Assembly: GCA_029550925.1 (NCBI GenBank) | Contig: JAKPGL010000175.1 | Location: 1 to 33,490 of the forward strand | DNA from: Planctomycetota bacterium | GTDB lineage: Bacteria; Planctomycetota; Planctomycetia; Pirellulales; Thermoguttaceae | DNA: 33,490 nt | Reading direction: 5' to 3' | Part shown: piece after piece, positions 16,454-23,392 of the stretch | Numbering within the stretch: position 1 is the stretch's first letter | Layout of the letters: every line of letters begins with the position of its first letter | Notes under the pieces: generated by a model | What the model was told of the DNA's origin: nothing | What the model saw: only the letters and a program-made list of their open reading frames with translations | Database searches by the model: none | Made by a program: the position numbers and the translations under genes

Positions 16454-16969
16454 TTAGGCAATTCCTCCTGCCGGGGGAATTTCTTTGGTGCCAGAGGAGG
16501 AATTCTCCTGCGATGGTAGTTCTTTAACCCCAAGGGGGGGTGCTTCCTGGGGCGTAATCCGAGCTCCTGCCAGCAGGTCGGCAATGGTGGTCTGTTGCAA
16601 AAACTCCAAATAGGCGTCCCGGACCTTTTTCCACCGGGGATGCACCGGGCAGCCCGTGGAATCCGCACAGAGTGGATGGCCCAGGAAGCAACCTTCCCAT
16701 CGGCTCACCTTTTCGAAGGGTTCCATTGCCTCCCAAAGGGTGATATGGGTGGCCGACCGAGCCAGGCGCACCCCGCCGCCTTTGCCCTTCTGGGATTGCA
16801 AAAGTCCTTGGTCAGTAAGGACTTTAAGCAATTTACCTAGGTAGTTTTTAGGGGCGCCGATTTTTTGGGCGATCTCGGCAGCCCCCAGATATTGGCCTTC
16901 CGGCAGGGAGGCCAGGACGACCAAAGCCCGGCAGGTATAAATCCCGGTTCGGCTCAGCATGGGATGCAA
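16454..16969 (-). CDS. Rrf2 family transcriptional regulator, NsrR/IscR-like with Fe-S cysteines
   Basis: 171 residues. A winged helix occupies about 1-80 (GAPKNYLGKLLKVLTDQGLLQSQKGKGGGVRLAR). It is followed by Cys94, Cys101 and Cys107, spaced C-X6-C-X5-C in the position of the [2Fe-2S] or [4Fe-4S] ligands of IscR and NsrR. A dimerisation helix follows to about 136. The last 35 residues are Pro/Glu/Ser-rich, with loosely repeated DNA, and are unusual for the family. Gene context with hemerythrin and NO reductase argues for an NO sensor that derepresses when its cluster is nitrosylated. An operator-like copy overlapping its own promoter suggests autorepression. The name NsrR is plausible but not proven. 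Confidence 0.88.
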   Translation of the reverse strand: MHPMLSRTGIYTCRALVVLASLPEGQYLGAAEIAQKIGAPKNYLGKLLKVLTDQGLLQSQKGKGGGVRLARSATHITLWEAMEPFEKVSRWEGCFLGHPLCADSTGCPVHPRWKKVRDAYLEFLQQTTIADLLAGARITPQEAPPLGVKELPSQENSSSGTKEIPPAGGIA

Positions 16970-16979
16970 GGGCCTCTAT

Positions 16980-17026
16980 AATAGTTTAATCGCATGTTAT
17001 TGTATGATTATTTTGCTTTCTGTCAA
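16980..17026 (-). promoter_or_regulatory. Promoter and overlapping operator of the Rrf2 regulator gene
   Basis: On the minus strand, a perfect -35 TTGACA (17021-17026) and TACAAT (16999-17004, one mismatch to the -10 consensus) are 16 bp apart. The shared 22-bp motif at 16980-17001 overlaps the end of the -10 and the expected start point, a standard position for repression. The leader to the ATG at 16969 would be about 20 bases. Confidence 0.65.
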
Positions 17027-17400
17027 GCCCCAAGGCCAAAATTTTCTCCAAAATCTCTCAAAACCCAGCTTTTCGGGTGGGACATTTCCCCTAATTTTGA
17101 GTATCTAGTCCCAAAACGCCCTCATTTGGCATGGGAGACGGGGCTCTACCAGGGCGGTGGAGGGTTTTTCGTGGGCCTGTTTGCTTCAGGCAGCAGGGAC
17201 GGAGTATCCAGGGCGGAAATCTCCCTGATTGGCAGGGGAAGACGTTTCTCATTTCCTTCCGTTCCGCCTTGGGAGAACTTCTTAAGTCTTTTTGCAAGGC
17301 ATACTTGGGAAGGAGGCCGCAAGTTTTCTAAACCGAAAGAAAAAAAGCGGATAATTACAGAAAGTTGTGGCAGACCTAGCCGCCGTAAAAGGAGCCGCCG
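17027..17400. other. Spacer between divergent regulator and WecG-type genes
   Basis: An open frame runs through here on the plus strand (16994-17404), but it has no ribosome site, no recognisable domain and a composition unlike its neighbours, so it is not called as a gene. The only repeat seen is 17123-17141 (CATTTGG..TGGGAGACGG), which resembles 2068-2086. The last bases carry the AAAGGAG ribosome site of the next gene. Confidence 0.5.
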
Positions 17401-18240
17401 ATGAATCCTCTCCTGATGGCCAACCCCGAGGCATCAATCGTCGCCGAAGCCTTCGAGCAGGCGGTGGAAGAGTTGCCGCCCCTGGAGGAGGTAGAGGTTT
17501 TGGGGCTTCGGTTGGCCCGGATGAGTTTTGCCGAGACGGTGGACCGGGTGGAATGGCTGATCCGGCGGGGCAAGCCCGGTTTTTTCATCACCGCCAATCT
17601 CCACTATGCCATGCTTTGTGAGCGGGACGGTCGGCTTCGGCAGGTGAACGGGAAGGCGGCTTTTTTGACGGCGGATGGGATGCCGTTGGTCTGGCTGAGT
17701 CGGTTTTTGGGCCAGCCGGTGCCGGAGCGGGTTACCGGAGCGGATCTGGTCTGGGCGCTTTGCCAACGGGCGGCCGAGCGAGGCTGGCGGGTATTTTTAC
17801 TCGGCGGCGGACCAAGTGTAGCCGAGCAAGCGGCCACGGCGTTTCAAACCCGATGTCCGGGTCTGCGGATTGTCGGCGTCGAGGCCCCGGTTTTAGAAAA
17901 CCTTACCGCCCAAGAGCACACCGAGCTTTTGGAGCGGATTCGGCAGGCCAGGCCGGAGCTGCTTTTGGCGGCCCTGGGCCAACCGAAAGGGGAACTCTGG
18001 CTTGCCGAGCATATTGAAACGCTTGGCGTGCCGGCGGCGGTGCAGATCGGGGCGGCGCTGGATTTTGTCGCGGGCCGGGTTCGGCGTGCGCCGGGCTGGA
18101 TGCAACGGACGGGGCTGGAATGGTTTTGGCGGTTTTTGCGAGAACCGGTTCGCCTGGCCCGCCGGTATTGGGCGGACGGTCTGTTTCTGTTTCGACGAGT
18201 GCTCGCCGCCGTGCTTTTCGGCAAGAAGGCCCTTCGATAA
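17401..18240 (+). CDS. WecG/TagA/CpsF family glycosyltransferase (GT26)
   Basis: 279 residues, ATG 17401 after AAAGGAG. A later ATG at 17416 is less well placed. Family motifs are in order: LGLRLARMSFAETV (about 34-47), ITANLHYAMLCERD (63-76), LTADGMPLVW (89-98), RVTGADLVW (110-118), VFLLGGGPSVAEQA, and LGQPKGELWLAEH. The basic C-terminus after FVAGRVRRAPGW is the membrane-binding tail of the family. These enzymes add ManNAc(A) or related UDP-sugars to lipid-linked acceptors in surface-polymer synthesis. Cytoplasmic membrane face. It stands alone, convergent with ispH. Exact sugar unknown. Confidence 0.9.
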   Translation: MNPLLMANPEASIVAEAFEQAVEELPPLEEVEVLGLRLARMSFAETVDRVEWLIRRGKPGFFITANLHYAMLCERDGRLRQVNGKAAFLTADGMPLVWLSRFLGQPVPERVTGADLVWALCQRAAERGWRVFLLGGGPSVAEQAATAFQTRCPGLRIVGVEAPVLENLTAQEHTELLERIRQARPELLLAALGQPKGELWLAEHIETLGVPAAVQIGAALDFVAGRVRRAPGWMQRTGLEWFWRFLREPVRLARRYWADGLFLFRRVLAAVLFGKKALR

Positions 18241-18318
18241 TCCAGGCGGCCGCCGCGCCGCCGACGTCAGATCGCCGGTTGTCTCGCAGCGGCGGAAAGG
18301 GCGCTGAGGGGGCAACCC

Positions 18319-19260
18319 TCAGGCTTCCGAAGGTCCCTCGCCCCGCAATTCAGCCGGCAGAAGAAAGTGGAGGTGTTCTTCTCGGACGATCCGCTCCTGG
18401 ACCTCGGCGTGGAAATGTTTCTGGAGCCATTGGACGCACTGGGCCACGAGGTGTTCCGGGGCGCTGGCGCCGGCGGTTAAAAGTACGGTTTCATCGCCCT
18501 GGAACCACTCCAAGCGGAGGTCCTCTGCGCCGTCGATCAGGTAAGCAGGGACTCCGTGGGCTTGGGCGATTTCCGCTAGTCGTCGGCTATTGGAGCTGTT
18601 GGGGCTGCCGACCACAAGAGCTATTTGCACTTCGGAGGCCAGACGCCGGACGGCTTCCTGGCGGTTTTGGGTGGCGTAGCAGATGTCGTCTTTGTGGGGG
18701 CCAACAATGTGCGGGAATCGCTCCCGAAGCCGGACTACCACTTTTTCCACTTCGTCTTTGGAGAGGGTCGTTTGGGTAAGGTAGGCCAGCTTGGCGTCCG
18801 GCGGCAGGTCCAGCCGATCTACATCTTCGACTGTTTGGATCAGCCGAATAGCCTGCGGCGCTTCGCCCATCACGCCGACGATCTCATCGTGCCCGGCGTG
18901 GCCGATCAGTATAATTTGATATCCTTGTCGGGCGAAACGGATAGCTTCATGATGTACTTTAGTTACCAGCGGGCAGGTGGCGTCGATCACCTTCAGGCCT
19001 CTGGCGGCGGCTTCCGCCCGAACGGCCGGCGAGACGCCATGGGCAGAGAAGACCAGGTAGGCCCCGGCGGGGACCCGGCTCAGATCATCGACAAACACCG
19101 CCCCTTGGGTCCGAAAATGCTCTACTATCCATCGGTTGTGGACAATCTCGTGATAGACATAGATCGGCCTGCCAAACCGCTGGAGGGCCTGCTGGAGGCT
19201 TTCCAGGGCCATTCGCACCCCGGCACAGAATCCTCTCGGCTGGACCAGTAGAATTCGCAT
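18319..19260 (-). CDS. ispH: 4-hydroxy-3-methylbut-2-enyl diphosphate reductase
   Basis: 313 residues, ATG 19260 after GGAGG. All Fe-S ligands are present: Cys12, Cys96 and Cys194. Substrate-binding His41, His74 and His124 and the proton-relay Glu126 (GHAGHDE) are at the same numbers as in E. coli. TQTTLS and GSPNSSNS follow as in the family. It catalyses the last step of the MEP pathway, giving IPP and DMAPP. Its neighbour across a 119-base divergent spacer is hpnC, which uses the C15 products of this pathway. A small CTGAGGG hairpin (18304-18322) overlaps the stop. Confidence 0.97.
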   Translation of the reverse strand: MRILLVQPRGFCAGVRMALESLQQALQRFGRPIYVYHEIVHNRWIVEHFRTQGAVFVDDLSRVPAGAYLVFSAHGVSPAVRAEAAARGLKVIDATCPLVTKVHHEAIRFARQGYQIILIGHAGHDEIVGVMGEAPQAIRLIQTVEDVDRLDLPPDAKLAYLTQTTLSKDEVEKVVVRLRERFPHIVGPHKDDICYATQNRQEAVRRLASEVQIALVVGSPNSSNSRRLAEIAQAHGVPAYLIDGAEDLRLEWFQGDETVLLTAGASAPEHLVAQCVQWLQKHFHAEVQERIVREEHLHFLLPAELRGEGPSEA

Positions 19261-19379
19261 TGGAAACCTCCGCGATTGGCTAGGAGATCAACATCTACGA
19301 GCGTTTCTCACCGGAACAAAGTTTTTGTGGGTGGGGTTGGATTTTCTCGTGGGGAATTTTACGGCATAATAGGAAGGCG

Positions 19380-20354
19380 ATGGCCCGATACAGCTTTACA
19401 GAGGATTTGAAACAGTATGGGCCGCAGGCGGCCCTGACCGACCCGATCGGCCTGCGGCAAGCCAGGCGGTATTGTCGCCGACTGGCCCGCTCGCATTATG
19501 AAAACTTCACGGTGGTCAGTTGGGGCTTGCCCCGCCGTCTGCGACAACACTTCTATAATATCTACGCCTACTGCCGATGGGCAGATAACCTGGCCGATCT
19601 GGCCCCTGATCCCCGGCACGCGTTGGTTTGGCTGAGTTGGTGGGAAAGTCATCTGCGGGCCTGTTTCCAGAACCGGGCGATCCATCCCGTCTTTATCGCC
19701 CTGCAGGAAACGATTCAGCAGTTTCGCATTCCGCCCGATCCGTTTTTGGACCTGTTGGTGGCGTTTCGGCAGGACCAGCAGGTTACCCGCTACGACACGT
19801 TCGATCAATTATTAGCGTATTGCCGCTACTCGGCCAATCCGGTAGGTCGGTTGGTGTTGTACACGGCCGAGTGCTATGATCCGCAGCGGGCGGCCCTTTC
19901 GGACGCCATCTGCACCGGCTTGCAACTGGCCAATTTCTGGCAGGATGTGGCCGAGGATTGGAAAAAGGGCCGTATCTATATCCCCCTGGCCCACCTGCGA
20001 CGATTCGGCGGGGATGAGACGCCCATTATTCGAGGGGTGGTTACCCCTACGTTTCAGAGAGCGTTGGCCGCCGCGTGCGATGAGGCCGAAGGCTGGCTCC
20101 TCCGGGGCCGACCCCTGATTGGTCTGGTCCCCAGCTTTCTTCGGCTGGATGTGGCCCTATTTATCGAAGGCGGATTGGCCATCCTGCGGGCTATCCGCCA
20201 ACGGGACTATGATGTGCTCAGCCAACGGCCCATGTTGTCCCGTTGGCAAAAGCTCGGCCTAGTGCTCCGCACCTGGTGGAACGTCCGCATCCGACGCGCC
20301 ATCCCCGCCAGCGAGTCTTCCTCCGCGACGTTTCCTCCCTTTCCGTCTGGATAG
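19380..20354 (+). CDS. hpnC: Squalene/phytoene synthase family, HpnC-type
   Basis: 324 residues. The start region SHYENFTVVSWGLPRRLRQHFYNIYAYCRWADNLAD is typical of HpnC. The two Asp-rich metal motifs are D69-NLA-D73 and D189-VAE-D193. In the three-enzyme bacterial route HpnC makes hydroxysqualene from presqualene diphosphate, upstream of hopanoid or other triterpene synthesis. The partners hpnD and hpnE are not in this window. The AGGAAGG before the ATG is only two bases away, and a CATAAT lies just before it, so the transcript may be nearly leaderless. A phytoene synthase is the main alternative. Confidence 0.85.
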   Translation: MARYSFTEDLKQYGPQAALTDPIGLRQARRYCRRLARSHYENFTVVSWGLPRRLRQHFYNIYAYCRWADNLADLAPDPRHALVWLSWWESHLRACFQNRAIHPVFIALQETIQQFRIPPDPFLDLLVAFRQDQQVTRYDTFDQLLAYCRYSANPVGRLVLYTAECYDPQRAALSDAICTGLQLANFWQDVAEDWKKGRIYIPLAHLRRFGGDETPIIRGVVTPTFQRALAAACDEAEGWLLRGRPLIGLVPSFLRLDVALFIEGGLAILRAIRQRDYDVLSQRPMLSRWQKLGLVLRTWWNVRIRRAIPASESSSATFPPFPSG

Positions 20355-20404
20355 GGATCAAGTTTGCCAACCGGGAAGAGATTCTTCTAACCTACCAGCC
20401 TTCT

Positions 20405-20448
20405 CCAAAAAGAACACTGCCTTCCCGAGTTTCGCTCTGGGAAGGCAG
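20405..20448 (-). terminator. Factor-independent terminator downstream of tRNA-Pro
   Basis: CTGCCTTCCC (20417-20426) and GGGAAGGCAG (20439-20448) form a perfect 10-bp stem. Read on the minus strand it is followed by TGTTCTTTTT, so it ends the tRNA transcript about 50 bases after the tRNA 3' end. Confidence 0.75.
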
Positions 20449-20498
20449 CGCCAGGGTATGGAGGCGATTGGCCCCCGTGATAGGGGCATATCTCCGAG

Positions 20499-20574
20499 TC
20501 GGGGCGACTGGATTTGAACCAGCGACCTTTAGACCCCCAGTCTAACGCGCTAAACCAGACTGCGCTACGCCCCG
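20499..20574 (-). tRNA. tRNA-Pro (anticodon GGG)
   Basis: A 76-base cloverleaf on the minus strand. The acceptor CGGGGCG pairs with CGCCCCG over 7 bp, and the discriminator base is A. The D stem is GCGC/GCGC with a GG-containing loop. The anticodon stem TTAGA/TCTAA encloses the loop CTGGGGG with anticodon GGG. The variable loop has 5 bases, and the T arm is GCTGG-TTCAAAT-CCAGT. The 3' CCA is not encoded. A terminator hairpin follows. Confidence 0.95.
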
Positions 20575-20857
20575 CAATGTCCCGTCGCCGGGAAATGCCT
20601 CGCCGACGGAAGCTCACGTTCCCATTATTTTACTGTATCGTGGCCCCAGGAGGCAACCTCTTGAATATGCCAGAAGTTTCCGGGCCGGGCAATGCCTCCA
20701 CCCAGAAGAGGGGAAAGATTCCAGAAAACTTGGATTGCTTTCGCACGAGTGAAGAGGAACCCTAGTGTTTGTTTAGGGGGCCAGAAGATGTCTGTGTCTT
20801 TCCCTCGCAAGGGGCGGTCCAAGTCCTCCTGGCCACCCATGCCCTGGCGGGCAAGGC

Positions 20858-21313
20858 TCAGGGATCCGGAGCAGCCAGGCGGATCGAATCGGCGTACGGA
20901 TCGCACGGTCGGCGCTGTCGAACGTACTCCAACGCCTCTTCCAGCGGCATGTGTTGGGTCCAGTGGAGATAAGCGACCACGACGCTGGGCGAGCGGTTGA
21001 CGCCGGCGCTGCAATGGACAAACACCGTATGGCCCGCCTGGAGGAGTTTTTCCAGCGCAGCGACACAGGCGGGCAATTTCTCGCGAAGGTCTTCGGGGCT
21101 AAAGTCTTGCACGGGAATCCGGACCAGTTCGATGTCCATTTTTCGGTAGGCCGACTCCAACGCGGGCCAGTCGATCCCCCAAAAAAGAAAATCTTCTTCC
21201 GTCTGAAGACTGAAGACCGCCGTAATACCAAGCTCCTTGAGCTGGTCTATATCCGCCGGTTCTACCGGACAAGAGCCTACATAGACGCGAGGAAGGATTA
21301 GGGTGAGTTCCAT
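20858..21313 (-). CDS. Dual-specificity protein phosphatase family protein
   Basis: 151 residues from ATG 21313 (MELTLILPRVYVGS). The frame is open much further upstream, but that sequence overlaps the PEBP gene on the same strand and looks non-coding. The signature His100-Cys101-SAGVNR-Ser108 is the HCx5RS phosphate loop, with Cys101 as nucleophile and Arg107 binding phosphate. Asp70 (VQDFSPED) is the likely general acid. It removes phosphate from Tyr/Ser/Thr or a small molecule in the cytosol. No Shine-Dalgarno sequence is evident. It may be co-transcribed with the PEBP gene 101 bases upstream. Confidence 0.88.
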   Translation of the reverse strand: MELTLILPRVYVGSCPVEPADIDQLKELGITAVFSLQTEEDFLFWGIDWPALESAYRKMDIELVRIPVQDFSPEDLREKLPACVAALEKLLQAGHTVFVHCSAGVNRSPSVVVAYLHWTQHMPLEEALEYVRQRRPCDPYADSIRLAAPDP

Positions 21314-21414
21314 AAAAGAAAAACGATTCCATGATTCCAACAGGAGCAAGGGCGCTGGAACCCCGTCTGCCAGACTGGATTCCTGGATGGATCGGTCTGG
21401 TCCATACCGGTCGA

Positions 21415-21897
21415 TTATCGCTGGTAGGTTCCGATCAATTCGGCGGTTGCCAGGATATGGCCCTCCATTTTTTTGAGAAGGTTTTTTTTGGTTTCTCCGG
21501 GCTGGATGTTCAAAGGGGAGTCGAGGGCGTACAGGGTGAAATGATAGTGATGGACTCCGTGGCCAGGGGGCGGCATGGGGCCTCGGTAGCCGATCGTTTG
21601 GCCGCTTGCCCAAGAGTTTTTCCCTTGCATCGCTCCGGGCGGTTGGGACAATTGCGAAGTCTTTGGCAGTCCTTCCGGCAAAGCGGTTATCTGGGGCGGT
21701 ATTTTGTAAAGCACCCAATGGACCAAGGGTTCCGGCGTGGGGGCGTCCGGATCGTCGCAAATCAGGGCCAATTCTTGGGTCCCCGCAGGTACTGCGGTCC
21801 ATTGAAGCGGCGGCGAGATGTCTTCCCCCTCGCCCGTGTAGCGACGAGGAATCGCCCCGCCAGGGACAAACGCCGAACTGGAAAGTTGCATGGCCAT
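21415..21897 (-). CDS. YbhB/YbcL family PEBP (Raf-kinase-inhibitor-like) protein
   Basis: 160 residues, ATG 21897 eight bases after AGGAGG. The fold markers are all present: SSAFVPGGAIPRRYTGEGEDISPPLQW, ALICDDPDAPTPEPLVHWVLYKIP, and the C-terminal HHYHFTLYALDSPLN. Asp and His residues of CDDPDAP and VHW line the anion-binding pocket of the family. Bacterial members are cytosolic or periplasmic with unclear ligands, and no signal peptide is seen here. It is followed on the same strand by the phosphatase gene, so a small phosphate-related signalling role is possible but only inferred. Confidence 0.92.
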   Translation of the reverse strand: MAMQLSSSAFVPGGAIPRRYTGEGEDISPPLQWTAVPAGTQELALICDDPDAPTPEPLVHWVLYKIPPQITALPEGLPKTSQLSQPPGAMQGKNSWASGQTIGYRGPMPPPGHGVHHYHFTLYALDSPLNIQPGETKKNLLKKMEGHILATAELIGTYQR

Positions 21898-22153
21898 CGC
21901 GTTGACCTCCTCGAATATAGCAGGCGCAACGGATCGAATCTGCCGGTTTGTAGCCAGTCCTTTCTGACCCTGCGAAAAGGCGCCGCTGGCAAACCGAAAC
22001 CGGCAACAAGGCCAACATTTCAGAGCGGCCTATACCCGTTACTATAAAAGACTCCGCCGGGGAATCAAGCCCGCGTGGCGCCCAGAAAAGTTCGGGAAAC
22101 AGTTCCGCCGACGGAAGATGCTTGCCATTCCTAACGCTTCCAGCAAGGGTGTT

Positions 22154-22330
22154 GTAACCCAGGCTGTCTAGCCTGAGCCATTCGCCCGCTAGACAGCGGG
22201 CGTTCCGGGGAGGGCGTTATGTAGCTTAGCCTGTCCAGGCTGAGTTACGCGCCGGCTGACAGACGGCGGTACGTAGCTTAGGCTGTCTAGCCTGAACCAT
22301 TCGCCCGCTAGACAGCGGGCGTTCCGGGGA
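22154..22330. repeat. Paired-hairpin repeat array (units B-A-B)
   Basis: Three units of about 50-58 bases lie at about 22154-22210 (B), 22220-22272 (A) and 22273-22330 (B). Each B unit has a hairpin AGGCT-GTCT-AGCCT and then CGCCCGCT-AGAC-AGCGGGCG. The A unit has AGCCT-GTCC-AGGCT and then a CGCCG..CGGCG stem with GACAG in the loop. The two loops in a unit are complementary. The same A-B order recurs at 24770-24872. The array fills most of the 22019-22373 spacer, where no gene was found. It resembles REP/BIME sequences in build. Confidence 0.8.
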
Positions 22331-22373
22331 CGGATACGGCAGGATCATGTTGCCCTGGAGGGTAGCAGCGTCT

Positions 22374-22892
22374 TCAGGTCAGCACATTGACTCCTGCCAA
22401 TTCCGGGGCGGAGTGCAATAGGGCCAGCCGGCTGATCCAATCGAGGCGCTTTTGCAGCCCGGCCAGCACCGGAGCAATTTGCCGAAACGCTTCTTCGGTG
22501 CTTCCTTGGGCCTCCAGAGAGTCTTGCAGTTTGTCGAGCTTTTTCGTGTAAAATTGCACCAGATCGACCGTTTCGTCCAGATCGACGCCTTCCTCGCTCA
22601 GGTCGAAAAGGATTTGACCCAGCAGTTGGACATCCGTTTCCGAGAGGGCCCGGGACTTTTGCAGTTCTTCCAGCATCTGGGCAAATTGCCGAGGGGTGAT
22701 CCGAGTAACATCATACTGGGCGGCGATCTGCCGCAGTGCTTGTGCAGCGGCGTCGGCGGCAGAAGTTTTGGAACTCGATCCCGAACTAGCTGTACCAGTC
22801 GCCGGGGCGCTCTCGGTAGGCGCAGGTCGCACCGAATTCCACAACGACTGCAACACTCCGGTCCCGCTAAGCACTTCTGTGAAAGGAGACAT
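22374..22892 (-). CDS. Hypothetical helical protein
   Basis: 172 residues, ATG 22892 after TAGGA. Not recognised. Residues 1-50 are low complexity (Ser/Thr/Ala/Pro-rich linker). The rest is predicted to be amphipathic helices rich in Gln, Leu, Asp and Glu (RQFAQMLEELQKSR, QILFDLSEEGVDLDETVDLVQFY, KLDKLQDSLEAQG), with no signal peptide, no membrane helix and no Cys. It could be a cytosolic adaptor or coiled-coil partner. The gene lies just downstream of a repeat array on the other side of its stop, and the nearest upstream gene on its strand is the HEAT protein about 500 bases away. Confidence 0.7.
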   Translation of the reverse strand: MSPFTEVLSGTGVLQSLWNSVRPAPTESAPATGTASSGSSSKTSAADAAAQALRQIAAQYDVTRITPRQFAQMLEELQKSRALSETDVQLLGQILFDLSEEGVDLDETVDLVQFYTKKLDKLQDSLEAQGSTEEAFRQIAPVLAGLQKRLDWISRLALLHSAPELAGVNVLT

Positions 22893-23170
22893 CGTTCGTT
22901 ATCCTACCGGAAGAGAGGAAAAATAGGTAATTTGCAAAAATGGACGGATTTAGAAAAGAAGGAGACGGCCCTTTTCTTATCTTTCTGCCATCCTGGCGAA
23001 AAGAGGGCAGGAAAGGTCTGCCCGGGATTTAGCAAATGGCGTGCCGATCGGAGAAAAACTCTTGCCCCGGCCAGGAGGACTTCACCAATCAATAAAATCC
23101 TCCGGGGAATTCCACGGGGCTGTTAACCTACCGCCGCTCAGGCCCGGCTCGACCAGAACAAACCGTTCCG

Positions 23171-23230
23171 GGTTGGCCAAAACCTCATCGGGCGAAAATT
23201 GCCCGTACCAACCGGCAGTTTTGGCCAACC
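23171..23230. repeat. Nested hairpin with 13-bp perfect outer stem
   Basis: GGTTGGCCAAAAC (23171-23183) and its exact reverse complement (23218-23230) enclose an inner CGGGC/GCCCG hairpin (23189-23205). It lies in the 496-base spacer between the HEAT protein gene and the unknown helical protein gene. It has no T-run, so it is not a classical terminator. The rest of that spacer (22893-23170) shows no gene. Confidence 0.65.
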
Positions 23231-23276
23231 TTGGGCAAGGACCCCCGGCAGGCAAGAAAAGTTCGCTAAAAGTTCG

Positions 23277-23392
23277 CTTAACGCATGGGTATCTACACAT
23301 CTTCCCGGAAACGCAATAGGTTGGGGTGATCTGGTCGGGGCTCCCCCAACATTTTGTAGGGAAAACCCCTGTGGAGATACCAATGCGCTTAA
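23277..23392. repeat. 116-bp element with imperfect terminal inverted repeats
   Basis: The arms 23277-23299 (CTTAACGCATGGGTATCTAC..) and 23370-23392 are inverted repeats matching at about 20 of 23 positions. Inside is a TTGGGG..CCCCCAA hairpin. The right arm includes the stop codon of the HEAT protein gene (23389). The left arm's GATGTGTAGATACC block, read on the minus strand, also occurs at 6619-6636. It may be a small mobile element that supplied the 3' end of the gene, or a 3'-UTR hairpin. Confidence 0.6.

Noticed and set aside
16994-17404. 136-residue plus-strand open frame
   Set aside because: No ribosome site, no recognisable domain, and it overlaps the regulator promoter and the start of the next gene.
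21314-22018. N-terminal extension of the phosphatase frame
   Set aside because: It overlaps the PEBP gene in another frame on the same strand, is Arg/Pro-rich and lacks any domain. The family start is at 21313.
22154-22330. CRISPR array
   Set aside because: The units are hairpin pairs that abut with little or no spacer and recur elsewhere in the same order. There are no unique spacers of constant size and no cas genes.
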